The position numbers and the translations under genes were made by a program. The notes beneath the pieces were generated by a model. It searched no databases. It saw only the letters and a program-made list of their open reading frames with translations, and was not told where the DNA came from. From Lachnospiraceae bacterium (GTDB taxonomy: Bacteria > Bacillota_A > Clostridia > Lachnospirales > Lachnospiraceae), in contig VSNT01000052.1 in assembly GCA_009774465.1 (NCBI GenBank), positions 1 to 24,719 of the forward strand: DNA of 24,719 nt. The letters run 5' to 3'. Within the stretch, counting starts at the first letter, position 1, and every line of letters starts with the position of its first letter. Below, in pieces: positions 7,144 to 15,782 of the stretch.

Positions 7144-10100
7144 TCATATCAGTTCCTTCTGCATGGAAGAAAGCAGCTCCTCCGTAAAGCCCAGCAGCAT
7201 CTGAGCATCTTTTTCCACCATCCCCCACTTCTTATATTTGAATAGGAAAAAGGGCGTTCCTTTATGATTAAAGGATAATTTTTCATATTTCTTAAGCAGC
7301 GCAGGAATTCTCTCCGGCAAAATTTCCGCATCCGGTTTTAAGGAAAATTTAATCTCACCATTTCTTCCTTTGATTTCTGTCATATACAGTTTATGCGCAT
7401 GAACCCGTATCATGGAAATTCGAAGCAGGTTTTCTACCGCTGTAGGAATTTCACCGAACCGGTCCATCAATTCCTCCCTCATATCATCACATTCACTTTG
7501 ATTTTCCGCACCTGCAATCCGCTTATAAATGTCCAGTTTCTGCACCTCATTCATAATATAGGCAGGTGGAATAAAAGCATCCACGTCAAGGTCCACCGAA
7601 GTATTAAATTCTTCTGTTGTACTGATGCCTTTTAAATTTTTCACAGCTTCATTCAACATTTTGCAGTACAGGTCATATCCTACTGCCTGCATATGTCCGT
7701 GCTGTTTTGCGCCTAATAAGTTACCTGCCCCTCTGATCTCCAGATCCCGCATGGCAATTTTAAAGCCGCTTCCCAAATCAGTAAACTCTTTGATTGCCAT
7801 AAGTCTTTTTTCTGCAACTTCTTTCAGCATTTTATCCCGCTTGTACATGAGAAACGCATAGGCCACACGATTGCTTCTTCCTACCCGCCCCCGAAGCTGA
7901 TAGAGCTGCGAAAGCCCCATATTGTCAGAATCATGGATAATCATGGTATTAACATTGGAAATATCAAGTCCTGTCTCTATAATTGTCGTAGATACCAGCA
8001 CGTCAATTTCTCCATTAATGAAGTCATACATGATCCGTTCCAGCTCCCGTTCCTGCATCTGCCCATGTGCAAAAGCCACTGTCGCCTCCGGTACCAGGTT
8101 TTGTATAACTGCTGTTATATCCGCAATATTGTTTACTCTGTTATAAACGTAATAAACCTGCCCGTCTCTGGAAAGCTCACGTACAATTGCTTCCCTGACC
8201 ATCTCTTCATTATACTCAAGCACGTAAGTCTGAATCGGCATTCTGTCATTTGGAGCTTCCTCAAGAACACTCATATCACGAATCCCTATAAGGCTCATAT
8301 GAAGCGTCCTTGGAATAGGGGTTGCGGTGAGAGTAAGAACATCCACATTTTCCTTCATTTTTTTAATCTTTTCTTTATGTGCCACCCCAAAGCGCTGTTC
8401 CTCATCAATAATCAGAAGCCCTAAATCTTTGTATGCAACATCCGCCGAAAGAACCCGGTGCGTACCAATTACGATATCCACCAGTCCTTTTTTCAGATCC
8501 ATTATCGTCTTTTTCTGCTCGCTGCCGGTTTTAAATCTGGAGAGCAGATCCACTCTAACCGGAAAGTCCTTCATTCGCTGGACAAATGTATTATAGTGCT
8601 GTTGGGCAAGTATTGTGGTAGGAACCAGATAAACCACCTGTTTCCCCTCCTGCACCGCCTTAAATGCTGCCCGTATGGCAATTTCCGTTTTGCCATATCC
8701 TACATCCCCGCAAATCAGACGGTCCATAATCTTACTGCTTTCCATATCCTTCTTGGTATCAATTATGGCCGCAATCTGATCCTCTGTTTCTTCAAAAGGA
8801 AACATCTCTTCAAATTCCTTCTGCCAGACCGTATCCTTTCCATATTGAAAACCGTTTTTCTGCTGGCGGAGGGCATAAAGCTCCACCAGATCCCTGGCCA
8901 CTTCTCCGGTTGCTTCTTTCACCTTGCTTTTTGTGCGGCTCCACTCCTGTGTCCCCAGTTTATTCAGCTTTGGCCTTCTTGCATCAGCAGAAGCATACTT
9001 TTGAATTACATCCAGTCCGGTCGCCAGCACATACAGATTTCCCCCATCCCGGTATTCAATTTTAATATAATCTTTTATGACCTTTTCAATTTCCACCTTT
9101 TCAATGCCCCGGTAAATTCCCAGACCATGATTTTCATGAACTACATAATCCCCTATGCTTAATTCATTAAAGTCATTAATTTTGCGCCCTTCATAAGTTT
9201 TCTTTTTCTTCTTTTTTTTCTTGTCGGAGCCAAAAATATCACTTTCAGAGATAACCGCAAATTTAAGCATAGGATATTCAAATCCCCGCAGCACCCTGCC
9301 ATAAAAAGTCATAATCTCGCCGCCCGAAAGCTCTCTGTCCGGATCCTCTCCGTAAAAGGCGGAAAGCCCCTCATCCTGTAAATCCTGTGCCAGCCTTGAG
9401 GCTCTGGTTCTGGAACCGGATAAAAGCAGTATTCTGTACTTATTCTTTTTATAACGCTTCAAATCCTGCACCAGCGCTTCAAAACTGTTATTGTATGATG
9501 AAATGCCCTTTACAGGAATATCTGCCTTTTTATCCGGCTTAAACAGTGAATTTCTTGTATCAAGAGCAGCCAGAGTAATCACTCGTCCCTGCATCATTTT
9601 TGCCGCCACTTCGTCTGCTCTGTACAAAAGCTTCATCTGTCCCGGCAGAAGATATCCCTTCTCCACACGATGCATCATGCTTTCCCGAAATTCTGTTTCA
9701 ACTGCACCTGCATGTTCTGTAACTCTCGCCGGCTCATCTATAAAAATACAGGTTTTTTCCTTATCAAACAGTTCTAAAAAGGATACCGTATCGTCGTAAA
9801 AATAATGAACATAGGAATCCAGATTCACCAGATTCTGAAACTCATAAACCTGTTCCTTTAATTCTCTGATCTGACTCTCAATCCGGTGCGCTTCCTCCGT
9901 CCGAAATTCTTTTCTTAAATTTTCTGAAAACTTCTTTCCTTCCTTTTCTATTTTCTCCATACCGCACTTTAATCGGCTGTCAGATAAAAGCATTTCTCCC
10001 GCCGGATAAATGGTGATTCCTGACAGCTTTTCAATGGACCGCTGGCTTAAAACATCAAAGCTTCGGATAGAGTCCACCTCGTCTCCCCAAAGCTCAATCC

Positions 10101-10668
10101 TGTAAGGATTTTCCTCCGTCAGATCAAAGATATCTATAATACCGCCCCGGATGCTGAACTGTCCCGGCGCGTCAACCTGATCGTTTTTTTCATATCCCAT
10201 TTCCACAAGGGACCTTGCCAGTACTCTTTCATCCAACTGGCTTTTCCCATTGATTGTAAGCAGATGTTTTTCCCATACGGAAAGGGGAATATGAGGGGCC
10301 ATAAGGCTGGAAAATGTGGTAACCACAGTAACCGGTTTTCCTTCCAGAATACGCCTTAAGCATTTGATTCTTTCCGTTATCAACTGATTTCCATGAATAT
10401 CCGCCTGGTAGAAAATCAGATCTTTTGCCGGATAGGCTGCCGCATTTCTGTCATAAAACTGATAGTCTTCCAGAATCTCCTTCACCCGCAGATCACTAAA
10501 GGTAACAATAAGTTTATTTTTAAACCCCTCACTAAGCCCATATGCCATATGCAGTTTTTGAGATTCCACACAACCCGTAAACGCCCCGCAGAAATGCTTT
10601 TCTTTAAGTTTATTTTTTATTTCCTCAAATTCTCCCAATTCATTTAAGGGTACTGTCAACGCTCTCAT
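7144..10668 (-). CDS. mfd: Transcription-repair coupling factor Mfd
   Basis: Full-length DNA translocase (1174 aa) that removes stalled RNA polymerase at lesions and recruits UvrA. Order of domains: UvrB-like N-terminal region, RNA-polymerase-interacting CarD-like domain (starts LSIGDYVVHENHGLGIYRG, about residue 500), RecG-like helicase core with Walker A GDVGYGKTE (Lys660, Thr661) and motif II DEEQ (755-758), and C-terminal Mfd domain (about residue 1000 on). A run of eight lysines (483-490), encoded with eight consecutive A's, precedes the CarD-like domain. The start overlaps the pth 3' end by 29 nt, so the two are coupled. Confidence 0.97.
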   Translation of the reverse strand: MRALTVPLNELGEFEEIKNKLKEKHFCGAFTGCVESQKLHMAYGLSEGFKNKLIVTFSDLRVKEILEDYQFYDRNAAAYPAKDLIFYQADIHGNQLITERIKCLRRILEGKPVTVVTTFSSLMAPHIPLSVWEKHLLTINGKSQLDERVLARSLVEMGYEKNDQVDAPGQFSIRGGIIDIFDLTEENPYRIELWGDEVDSIRSFDVLSQRSIEKLSGITIYPAGEMLLSDSRLKCGMEKIEKEGKKFSENLRKEFRTEEAHRIESQIRELKEQVYEFQNLVNLDSYVHYFYDDTVSFLELFDKEKTCIFIDEPARVTEHAGAVETEFRESMMHRVEKGYLLPGQMKLLYRADEVAAKMMQGRVITLAALDTRNSLFKPDKKADIPVKGISSYNNSFEALVQDLKRYKKNKYRILLLSGSRTRASRLAQDLQDEGLSAFYGEDPDRELSGGEIMTFYGRVLRGFEYPMLKFAVISESDIFGSDKKKKKKKKTYEGRKINDFNELSIGDYVVHENHGLGIYRGIEKVEIEKVIKDYIKIEYRDGGNLYVLATGLDVIQKYASADARRPKLNKLGTQEWSRTKSKVKEATGEVARDLVELYALRQQKNGFQYGKDTVWQKEFEEMFPFEETEDQIAAIIDTKKDMESSKIMDRLICGDVGYGKTEIAIRAAFKAVQEGKQVVYLVPTTILAQQHYNTFVQRMKDFPVRVDLLSRFKTGSEQKKTIMDLKKGLVDIVIGTHRVLSADVAYKDLGLLIIDEEQRFGVAHKEKIKKMKENVDVLTLTATPIPRTLHMSLIGIRDMSVLEEAPNDRMPIQTYVLEYNEEMVREAIVRELSRDGQVYYVYNRVNNIADITAVIQNLVPEATVAFAHGQMQERELERIMYDFINGEIDVLVSTTIIETGLDISNVNTMIIHDSDNMGLSQLYQLRGRVGRSNRVAYAFLMYKRDKMLKEVAEKRLMAIKEFTDLGSGFKIAMRDLEIRGAGNLLGAKQHGHMQAVGYDLYCKMLNEAVKNLKGISTTEEFNTSVDLDVDAFIPPAYIMNEVQKLDIYKRIAGAENQSECDDMREELMDRFGEIPTAVENLLRISMIRVHAHKLYMTEIKGRNGEIKFSLKPDAEILPERIPALLKKYEKLSFNHKGTPFFLFKYKKWGMVEKDAQMLLGFTEELLSSMQKELI

Positions 10669-11245
10669 TCAAACTCTTCCCTTTTCTGTTAAATTCATTC
10701 ATTGCCTGATCTGTATTTCCTGCCAGCATCATCTCCGCGCTGCAGACTGCTTTTTTAATCCCTTCATCAATAAGAGGCTTCTCCTCACTGGAAAAATGCC
10801 CCAGCACATAATCTGCCAGATCATATCCCTTCGGCTTTTCACCCACACCAATCCTGATCCTTTGAAATTCTTCGCTCCCAAGGTGTCTGATAATGTCTTT
10901 CAGACCATTATGCCCTCCGGCACTGCCGCGTTTTCTGATTCTGATCTGCCCGGGTGCCAGACTGATATCATCTGAAACTATAATCAATTCCGTTTCCACA
11001 TCAATTTTATAATAATCCACAAGCAGACGAATGCTCTCACCGCTTAAATTCATAAAGGTAAGAGGCTTCGCCAAAATCACTTTCTGTCCATTTATGATTC
11101 CTTTTCCGGTTAGTGCCTTATTTTTTATATTCATCACAGAAATATTATGTTTATCTGCCAGTGCATCAATCATTGCAAATCCAATATTATGTCTGGTATT
11201 ATCATATTCTTTTTTGGGGTTTCCAAGTCCTGTTATTATAAACAT
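10640..11245 (-). CDS. pth: Peptidyl-tRNA hydrolase
   Basis: Cytoplasmic enzyme (201 aa) that frees tRNA from peptidyl-tRNA dropped by ribosomes. The start IITGLGNPKKEYDNTRHNIG contains Asn9 and the catalytic His19. TFMNLSG gives Asn66, VSDD gives Asp93, and GSAGGHNGLKDI gives Asn113, covering the substrate and catalytic residues known for the bacterial family. The C-terminal tail is slightly longer than in the E. coli enzyme. It is the first gene of a pth-mfd pair, as in Bacillus, with a start site preceded by AGAGG. Confidence 0.96.
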   Translation of the reverse strand: MFIITGLGNPKKEYDNTRHNIGFAMIDALADKHNISVMNIKNKALTGKGIINGQKVILAKPLTFMNLSGESIRLLVDYYKIDVETELIIVSDDISLAPGQIRIRKRGSAGGHNGLKDIIRHLGSEEFQRIRIGVGEKPKGYDLADYVLGHFSSEEKPLIDEGIKKAVCSAEMMLAGNTDQAMNEFNRKGKSLNESVDSTLK

Positions 11246-11292
11246 ATTTCCTCTTTTCCAATTTTAGTTTCCATAATCAGTGCTACTTAGCC

Positions 11293-11322
11293 ATCATAGC
11301 ATATTTTGCATTTGCAGGGCAA
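11293..11322 (-). promoter_or_regulatory. Predicted promoter for pth-mfd
   Basis: On the minus strand, -35 TTGCCC (11322-11317), an 18-bp spacer and -10 TATGAT (11298-11293) preceded by TG at the extended -10 position. Transcription would begin about 40 nt upstream of pth. It lies between the spoVG terminator and pth, as expected for an independent unit. Confidence 0.45.
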
Positions 11323-11327
11323 TATAT

Positions 11328-11355
11328 AAAGAGGCCATCTTTCGATGACCTCTTT
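11328..11355 (-). terminator. Terminator after spoVG
   Basis: On the minus strand a 12-bp stem (11355-11344 with 11339-11328, one G-U pair) closes on a GAAA tetraloop. A T/A-rich stretch follows, rather than a clean T run. It lies 11 nt past the spoVG stop and should end the glgC-glgD-spoVG transcript. Confidence 0.7.
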
Positions 11356-11366
11356 CAAAACTTTCT

Positions 11367-11642
11367 TTATTCTTCTACATCTGTTTCCAGCAGCGCTTTT
11401 TGATATGCGTCCAGAATAATTGTCTGGATTTTTTCCCTGGTAGATGAATTGATTGGATGGGCAATGTCTCTGTATTCACCATCTGTTGCCTTCTTGCTGG
11501 GCATTGCAATGAATAAACCTTTGTCTCCTTCAATTACCTTAATATCATGGATTACAAACTCTTCGTCAATCGTAATTGATACAATAGCACGCATCTTGCC
11601 TTCTTTGGTGATCTTTCTTACCCGTACATCTGTAATTTGCAT
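11367..11642 (-). CDS. spoVG: SpoVG family regulator
   Basis: Small conserved nucleic-acid-binding regulator (91 aa), named for its role in spore cortex and septation in Bacillus and widespread in Firmicutes. It starts MQITDVRVRKI, then has KMRAIVSITIDEEFVIHDIKVIEG and FIAMPSKK, and ends with the family's YRDIAHPINSSTREKI region. The ATG at 11642 is preferred because the strong site AGGGGGA lies 7 nt upstream; a start 10 codons earlier would run into glgD. It lies 26 nt downstream of glgD and is probably co-transcribed with it. Confidence 0.95.
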   Translation of the reverse strand: MQITDVRVRKITKEGKMRAIVSITIDEEFVIHDIKVIEGDKGLFIAMPSKKATDGEYRDIAHPINSSTREKIQTIILDAYQKALLETDVEE

Positions 11643-11668
11643 ACTTTGTCCCCCTAAGTTCGTTTGTC

Positions 11669-12787
11669 TCAAATGACATATCTGTCGCTTCTTTCAATTA
11701 CCACCTTAATTCCGTCAGTACCGGCATAATAAGAATTAGCTCTGATTGTACCGCGACTTTCCACTATGCAATTTTCAATATGAGTATTATCTCCAATATA
11801 AACATCATTTAAAATAATTGAATTTTTAATGTAACAGTTATTACCTATATATGTCTTTTTAAATATTACGGAATCCTCAACAGCTCCATTGACGATACAT
11901 CCGCTGGAGATCAGGCTGTTCTTGATTCTTGCACCCACGTTATATTTTGCAGGCGGCAGATCATCCACTTTGGAATAAATATCAGGATACTGTTTAAAGA
12001 AGTAATCCCTTGTCTCTGCCTTGAGGAAGTCCATATTTGTTGAAAAGTAATCCTCAACAGTAGCTATATTTCTCCAATAATCCTGAATCTTGTATCCATA
12101 GATTCTTTTCATATTCTTATAGCGGATCAGTATATCCTTAACAAAATCATATCTGTCTTCTTCCGCACATTTCTCGATCATTTCGATCAGTTGACGCCTT
12201 CTTACTACATAGATACCGCAGGAGATGGTATTGGATTTAGCCACAATAGGCTTTTCCTCGAATTCCTCTATCCTGCTTTCTTCGTTCATTTTAAGAATTC
12301 CGAAACGCTCTACATCTTCGCCTGCTGCTATGTCCTTACATACTACTGTAATGTCAGCTTTCTTGGCAATATGATATTCCAGTACTTTATTATAGTCCAT
12401 CTTATATACACAGTCACCGGAAGCGATCACTACATATGGTTCATGACTGCTTTTTAAGAAAGAAAGATTTTGCGCAATTGCATCTGCTGTTCCCCTGTAC
12501 CAAAAACTTCCTTCTGCTGTAACAGCCGGCGTAAACACATATAAACCGCCCTGCTTACGTCCGAAATCCCACCATTTGGATGAACTTAAATGTTCATTCA
12601 GACTTCTTGCATTGTACTGGGTAAATACTGCAACTTTCTGAATATGTGAATTTGACATATTACTCAGCGCAAAGTCAATGCTTCGGTAACTGCCTGCGAT
12701 GGGCATTGCACATACGGCTCTCTTTTGTGAAAGCTCTTTCATTCTGTAACTATTTCCGCCTGCTAATACTATACCAATTGCTCTCAC
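11669..12787 (-). CDS. glgD: GlgD, regulatory-type ADP-glucose pyrophosphorylase subunit
   Basis: GlgC paralogue (372 aa) that associates with GlgC and modulates glycogen precursor synthesis. An N-terminal nucleotidyltransferase domain is followed by a C-terminal left-handed beta-helix of hexapeptide repeats (about residues 275-360). The glycine-rich loop is LAGGNSYRMKELSQKRAV, not the GQGSRLGVLTSKVAKP of the neighbouring GlgC. The active-site segment reads SGDCVYKMDY where GlgC has SGDHIYKMDY. These losses fit the view that GlgD is weakly active or inactive alone. It starts with GTG overlapping the glgC stop by one base (TAGTG), so translation is coupled. Confidence 0.93.
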   Translation of the reverse strand: MRAIGIVLAGGNSYRMKELSQKRAVCAMPIAGSYRSIDFALSNMSNSHIQKVAVFTQYNARSLNEHLSSSKWWDFGRKQGGLYVFTPAVTAEGSFWYRGTADAIAQNLSFLKSSHEPYVVIASGDCVYKMDYNKVLEYHIAKKADITVVCKDIAAGEDVERFGILKMNEESRIEEFEEKPIVAKSNTISCGIYVVRRRQLIEMIEKCAEEDRYDFVKDILIRYKNMKRIYGYKIQDYWRNIATVEDYFSTNMDFLKAETRDYFFKQYPDIYSKVDDLPPAKYNVGARIKNSLISSGCIVNGAVEDSVIFKKTYIGNNCYIKNSIILNDVYIGDNTHIENCIVESRGTIRANSYYAGTDGIKVVIERSDRYVI

Positions 12788-14058
12788 TATTCATCACCTG
12801 CCTTAATCAATGTTTTTCCACTTGCAAGATAATTATCCGGATAGTCCTCTTTCGAAGTAACTCCGAATATGCAGGAGTTCTTGCCTACTGTAATACCCTC
12901 CGGTATTACGCTCTTTTCTCCTACTGTAACAATACCGTTGCTGTAAATATGAGGATCTGTTTCGTTGGGCACTTCCTCCCCAAATCCTAATTTCACGTAA
13001 TTACCCAATTCAACATTTTCCGCTATGATAGCCTTATAAACCTCACATCCGTCGCCAATCACTGTATTGTTCATAATAATGGAGTCACGGATAATGGTAT
13101 CTTTTCCTATGGTAACGCCGCAGCCTATGACGGAGTTGTAAACCTTACCATAAACATCGGTTCCCTCACCTATGATGCTTCTTTCTACCACTGTGTTGTC
13201 TGCAAAATACTGAGGCGGAAGAATCTCGCTTCGTGTATAAATCTTCCAGTATTCTTCATACAGGTTAAACTCAGGAACTATATCAATCAGCTCCATATTT
13301 GCTTCCCAGTAGGAATTCAATGTTCCCACATCTTTCCAGTAGCCGTTAAATTCAAAGGCATAAAGGGGATCACCCTTTCCATGACAATAAGGAATAATAT
13401 GCTTTCCGAAGTCAAGCCCCGGCTGCTCTGCATTGGCAAGCAGCGCCTCCTTTAAAGTCTTCCAGTTAAAAATGTAGATACCCATAGATGCTAAATTGCT
13501 CCTGGGATTTGCCGGTTTTTCTTCAAAGTCCGTAATTTTTCTGCTGTCGTCTGTGATCATAATACCAAACCGCTTTGCCTCTTCCATGGGGACGGGCATA
13601 ACCGCTATGGTGACTTCTGCTCCTTTTTCCTTGTGAAAATCAAGCATCACTTCATAGTCCATTTTGTAAATATGATCTCCGGAAAGTATCAGAATATATT
13701 CCGGATTAAAGCTGTCCATATAATCCAGATTCTGATAGATCGCATTAGCAGTACCGGTATACCACTCACTGTTGGCACTCTTTTCATAGGGCGGAAGAAC
13801 CGTAACACCCCCTATATTCCTGTCCAAATCCCAGGGAATACCGATTCCAATGTGAGTATTAAGTCGTAAGGGCTGATATTGCGTCAGGACTCCAACTGTA
13901 TCTACCCCCGAATTAATACAATTGCTCAAAGGAAAGTCAATAATACGGTATTTTCCCCCAAATGATACCGCTGGCTTGGCCACCTTGGACGTAAGCACTC
14001 CCAGTCTGCTTCCCTGACCACCTGCTAACAACATGGCAATCATCTCTTTTTTAATCAT
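12787..14058 (-). CDS. glgC: Glucose-1-phosphate adenylyltransferase catalytic subunit
   Basis: Makes ADP-glucose from ATP and glucose-1-phosphate for glycogen synthesis (423 aa). Catalytic features are intact: LLAGGQGSRLG, KVAKPAVSFGGKYRIIDFPL, SGDHIYKMDY with the metal-binding Asp, and FEEKPANPRS. A left-handed beta-helix makes up the C-terminal third. It is the first gene of the glgC-glgD-spoVG unit, with ribosome site AGAGGTGAT ahead of the ATG. The other glycogen genes (glgA, glgB, glgP) are not in the window. Confidence 0.96.
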   Translation of the reverse strand: MIKKEMIAMLLAGGQGSRLGVLTSKVAKPAVSFGGKYRIIDFPLSNCINSGVDTVGVLTQYQPLRLNTHIGIGIPWDLDRNIGGVTVLPPYEKSANSEWYTGTANAIYQNLDYMDSFNPEYILILSGDHIYKMDYEVMLDFHKEKGAEVTIAVMPVPMEEAKRFGIMITDDSRKITDFEEKPANPRSNLASMGIYIFNWKTLKEALLANAEQPGLDFGKHIIPYCHGKGDPLYAFEFNGYWKDVGTLNSYWEANMELIDIVPEFNLYEEYWKIYTRSEILPPQYFADNTVVERSIIGEGTDVYGKVYNSVIGCGVTIGKDTIIRDSIIMNNTVIGDGCEVYKAIIAENVELGNYVKLGFGEEVPNETDPHIYSNGIVTVGEKSVIPEGITVGKNSCIFGVTSKEDYPDNYLASGKTLIKAGDE

Positions 14059-14129
14059 GTCATCACCTCTTACAAGTAATTTTTATTGCTTCATTTCTAA
14101 TACAGGTACCAATAGTAGCAATTTTGAAT

Positions 14130-14158
14130 AGTATACCATATATTTAGTAAAAAGTGAA
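14130..14158 (-). promoter_or_regulatory. Predicted promoter for glgC-glgD-spoVG
   Basis: On the minus strand, -35 TTCACT (14158-14153), a 17-bp spacer and -10 TATACT (14135-14130). The start would be near 14123, leaving a leader of about 65 nt before glgC. Match and spacing are good for a housekeeping promoter. Confidence 0.55.
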
Positions 14159-14305
14159 TATTTTTTACAAAAATATTCCCATAAAAAGAGTTTTTTATGT
14201 AGAATTTTTACAATATTCTACAAGCCTAAACAATAATTATTCATTAAATTCACAATATTTTGTGTATACCACCCTTTTACATCCTCTATTTTGTTAAAAA
14301 TACCA
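14159..14305. other. AT-rich intergenic core between glgC and murC
   Basis: The divergent glgC/murC gap spans 14059-14402. Besides the two promoters listed separately, it holds an 8-bp inverted repeat, TGTAGAAT (14198-14205) with ATTCTACA (14215-14222), and the 14-bp dyad CACAATATTTTGTG (14251-14264). Either could be a regulator site or simply AT-rich chance. I see no open reading frame or RNA gene here. Confidence 0.35.
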
Positions 14306-14334
14306 TTGGTTTTTGTTGTCTAATTATATATAAT
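14306..14334 (+). promoter_or_regulatory. Predicted promoter for murC
   Basis: A perfect -10 TATAAT (14329-14334) lies 17 bp after a partial -35 TTGGTT (14306-14311). The start would be near 14341, with a leader of about 60 nt. No other -10 candidate before murC is as good. Confidence 0.5.
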
Positions 14335-14402
14335 TATGTTAAAACTATTAAATGTGGTGCGTCAATTTGGCTCCATACATTTATAAAAAGCGGAGGTTTT
14401 TC

Positions 14403-15782
14403 ATGTATCAGTTAGATTTTAAACATCCCATTCACATATATTTTATGGGAATAGGCGGCATCAGTATGAGCGGCCTTGCCGAAGTTCTTCTCGAAAAAGG
14501 ATTTACTGTTTCCGGTTCCGATGTAAAGGCTTCACCATTAACCAGACTTCTTGAAGAGAAGGGCTGTACCATTTATTATGGTCAAAAATACGAAAACATA
14601 AAAAGCAATATTGATCTGATGGTATATACCAGCGCAATTCATCCTGACAATCCTGAGTTTATCGCCACCCGGGAAATGCAGATTCCTTCTCTTAGCCGGG
14701 CACAGCTTTTAGGGCAGATGATGAAAAATTACAAACTCCCTGTTGCAGTCAGCGGTACACATGGCAAGACCACCACTACTTCCATGATATCGGAAATTCT
14801 TCTGGCTGCCCAAACCGATCCAACCCTTTCTATCGGGGGCATCTTAAAATCCATAGGCGGAAACATCCGGGTAGGACATGGGGATTTATTTGTAACGGAA
14901 GCTTGTGAATACACCAACAGTTTTTTAAGCTTTTTTCCTAAAATAGGAATTATACTTAATATAGAAGAAGACCATCTGGACTTTTTCAAGGATATTCATG
15001 CTATCCGTGATTCTTTTCACAAGTTTGCCGCTCTTCTTCCTCCTGATGGCACCTTAATTATCAATGGAGAAATTCCTGAAATACAAACTATTCTCTCAGG
15101 GCTTTCCTGTAAGGTCATTACTTATGGAAGCAGTGACTCTTTTGATTACTGGCCAGAGCAGATTACTTATAACGAAACAGGCTGTGCCAGCTTTACCATA
15201 GCAGAAAAAAGCGGAGAAAAAAGACGTATTTCCCTTGGGATTGCGGGAGAACATAATATATATAATGCCCTCTCTGCAATTGCTTTATCTGATCTGTTAT
15301 CCATTGATTTTTCTGCTTTATCATCCGCTTTGCTTCATTTTCACGGTACACAGCGGCGTTTTGAATACAAAGGCACTTTAAACGGTGCTGTTATAATAGA
15401 TGATTATGCACATCATCCCACAGAAATTACTGCAACTTTAAATACGGCGGTTAATTATCCCCATAAAGACCTCTGGTGCGTATTCCAGCCTCATACCTAC
15501 TCCCGCACCAAGGCTTTTATGAAAGACTTTGCCAAAGCTTTGTCTTTAGCCGACCATATTGTACTGGCGGACATTTACCCTGCCAGAGAAACGGATGATC
15601 TTGGAATCAGTTCCGCGACGCTTCAAAAAGAAATAGAAGCTCTGGGGAAAAAATGCAGTTATTTTCCTTCTTTTGCAGAAATAGAAAATTTTCTTTTAAA
15701 AAATTTATCACCCGGTGATTTGTTGATAACTATGGGGGCCGGGGATGTTGTAAATATTGGAGAAAACCTCTTAAGGAATTAA
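14403..15782 (+). CDS. murC: UDP-N-acetylmuramate--L-alanine ligase
   Basis: Cytoplasmic ATP-dependent ligase (459 aa) that adds the first amino acid of the peptidoglycan stem peptide. An N-terminal Rossmann domain (IYFMGIGGISMSGLAEVL) is followed by the ATP-binding loop SGTHGKTTTTSM (Lys122), a central Mur ligase domain, and a C-terminal domain introduced by IDDYAHHPTEI (Asp333-Ile342). The ATG at 14403 is preferred: GGAGG (14392-14396) is 6 nt upstream and the protein then begins just before the Rossmann fold. An in-frame start at 14352 would add 17 residues without a ribosome site. It stands apart from a division and cell wall cluster, and is probably monocistronic. Confidence 0.97.
   Translation: MYQLDFKHPIHIYFMGIGGISMSGLAEVLLEKGFTVSGSDVKASPLTRLLEEKGCTIYYGQKYENIKSNIDLMVYTSAIHPDNPEFIATREMQIPSLSRAQLLGQMMKNYKLPVAVSGTHGKTTTTSMISEILLAAQTDPTLSIGGILKSIGGNIRVGHGDLFVTEACEYTNSFLSFFPKIGIILNIEEDHLDFFKDIHAIRDSFHKFAALLPPDGTLIINGEIPEIQTILSGLSCKVITYGSSDSFDYWPEQITYNETGCASFTIAEKSGEKRRISLGIAGEHNIYNALSAIALSDLLSIDFSALSSALLHFHGTQRRFEYKGTLNGAVIIDDYAHHPTEITATLNTAVNYPHKDLWCVFQPHTYSRTKAFMKDFAKALSLADHIVLADIYPARETDDLGISSATLQKEIEALGKKCSYFPSFAEIENFLLKNLSPGDLLITMGAGDVVNIGENLLRN

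Noticed and set aside
8458..9162. Open frame of 234 codons on the plus strand inside mfd
   Set aside because: It is antisense to the conserved helicase core of Mfd; no start signal and no family features.
14059..14402. Riboswitch or small RNA in the glgC/murC gap
   Set aside because: Only short AT-rich dyads are visible. I recognise no conserved riboswitch core and no terminator-antiterminator pair.
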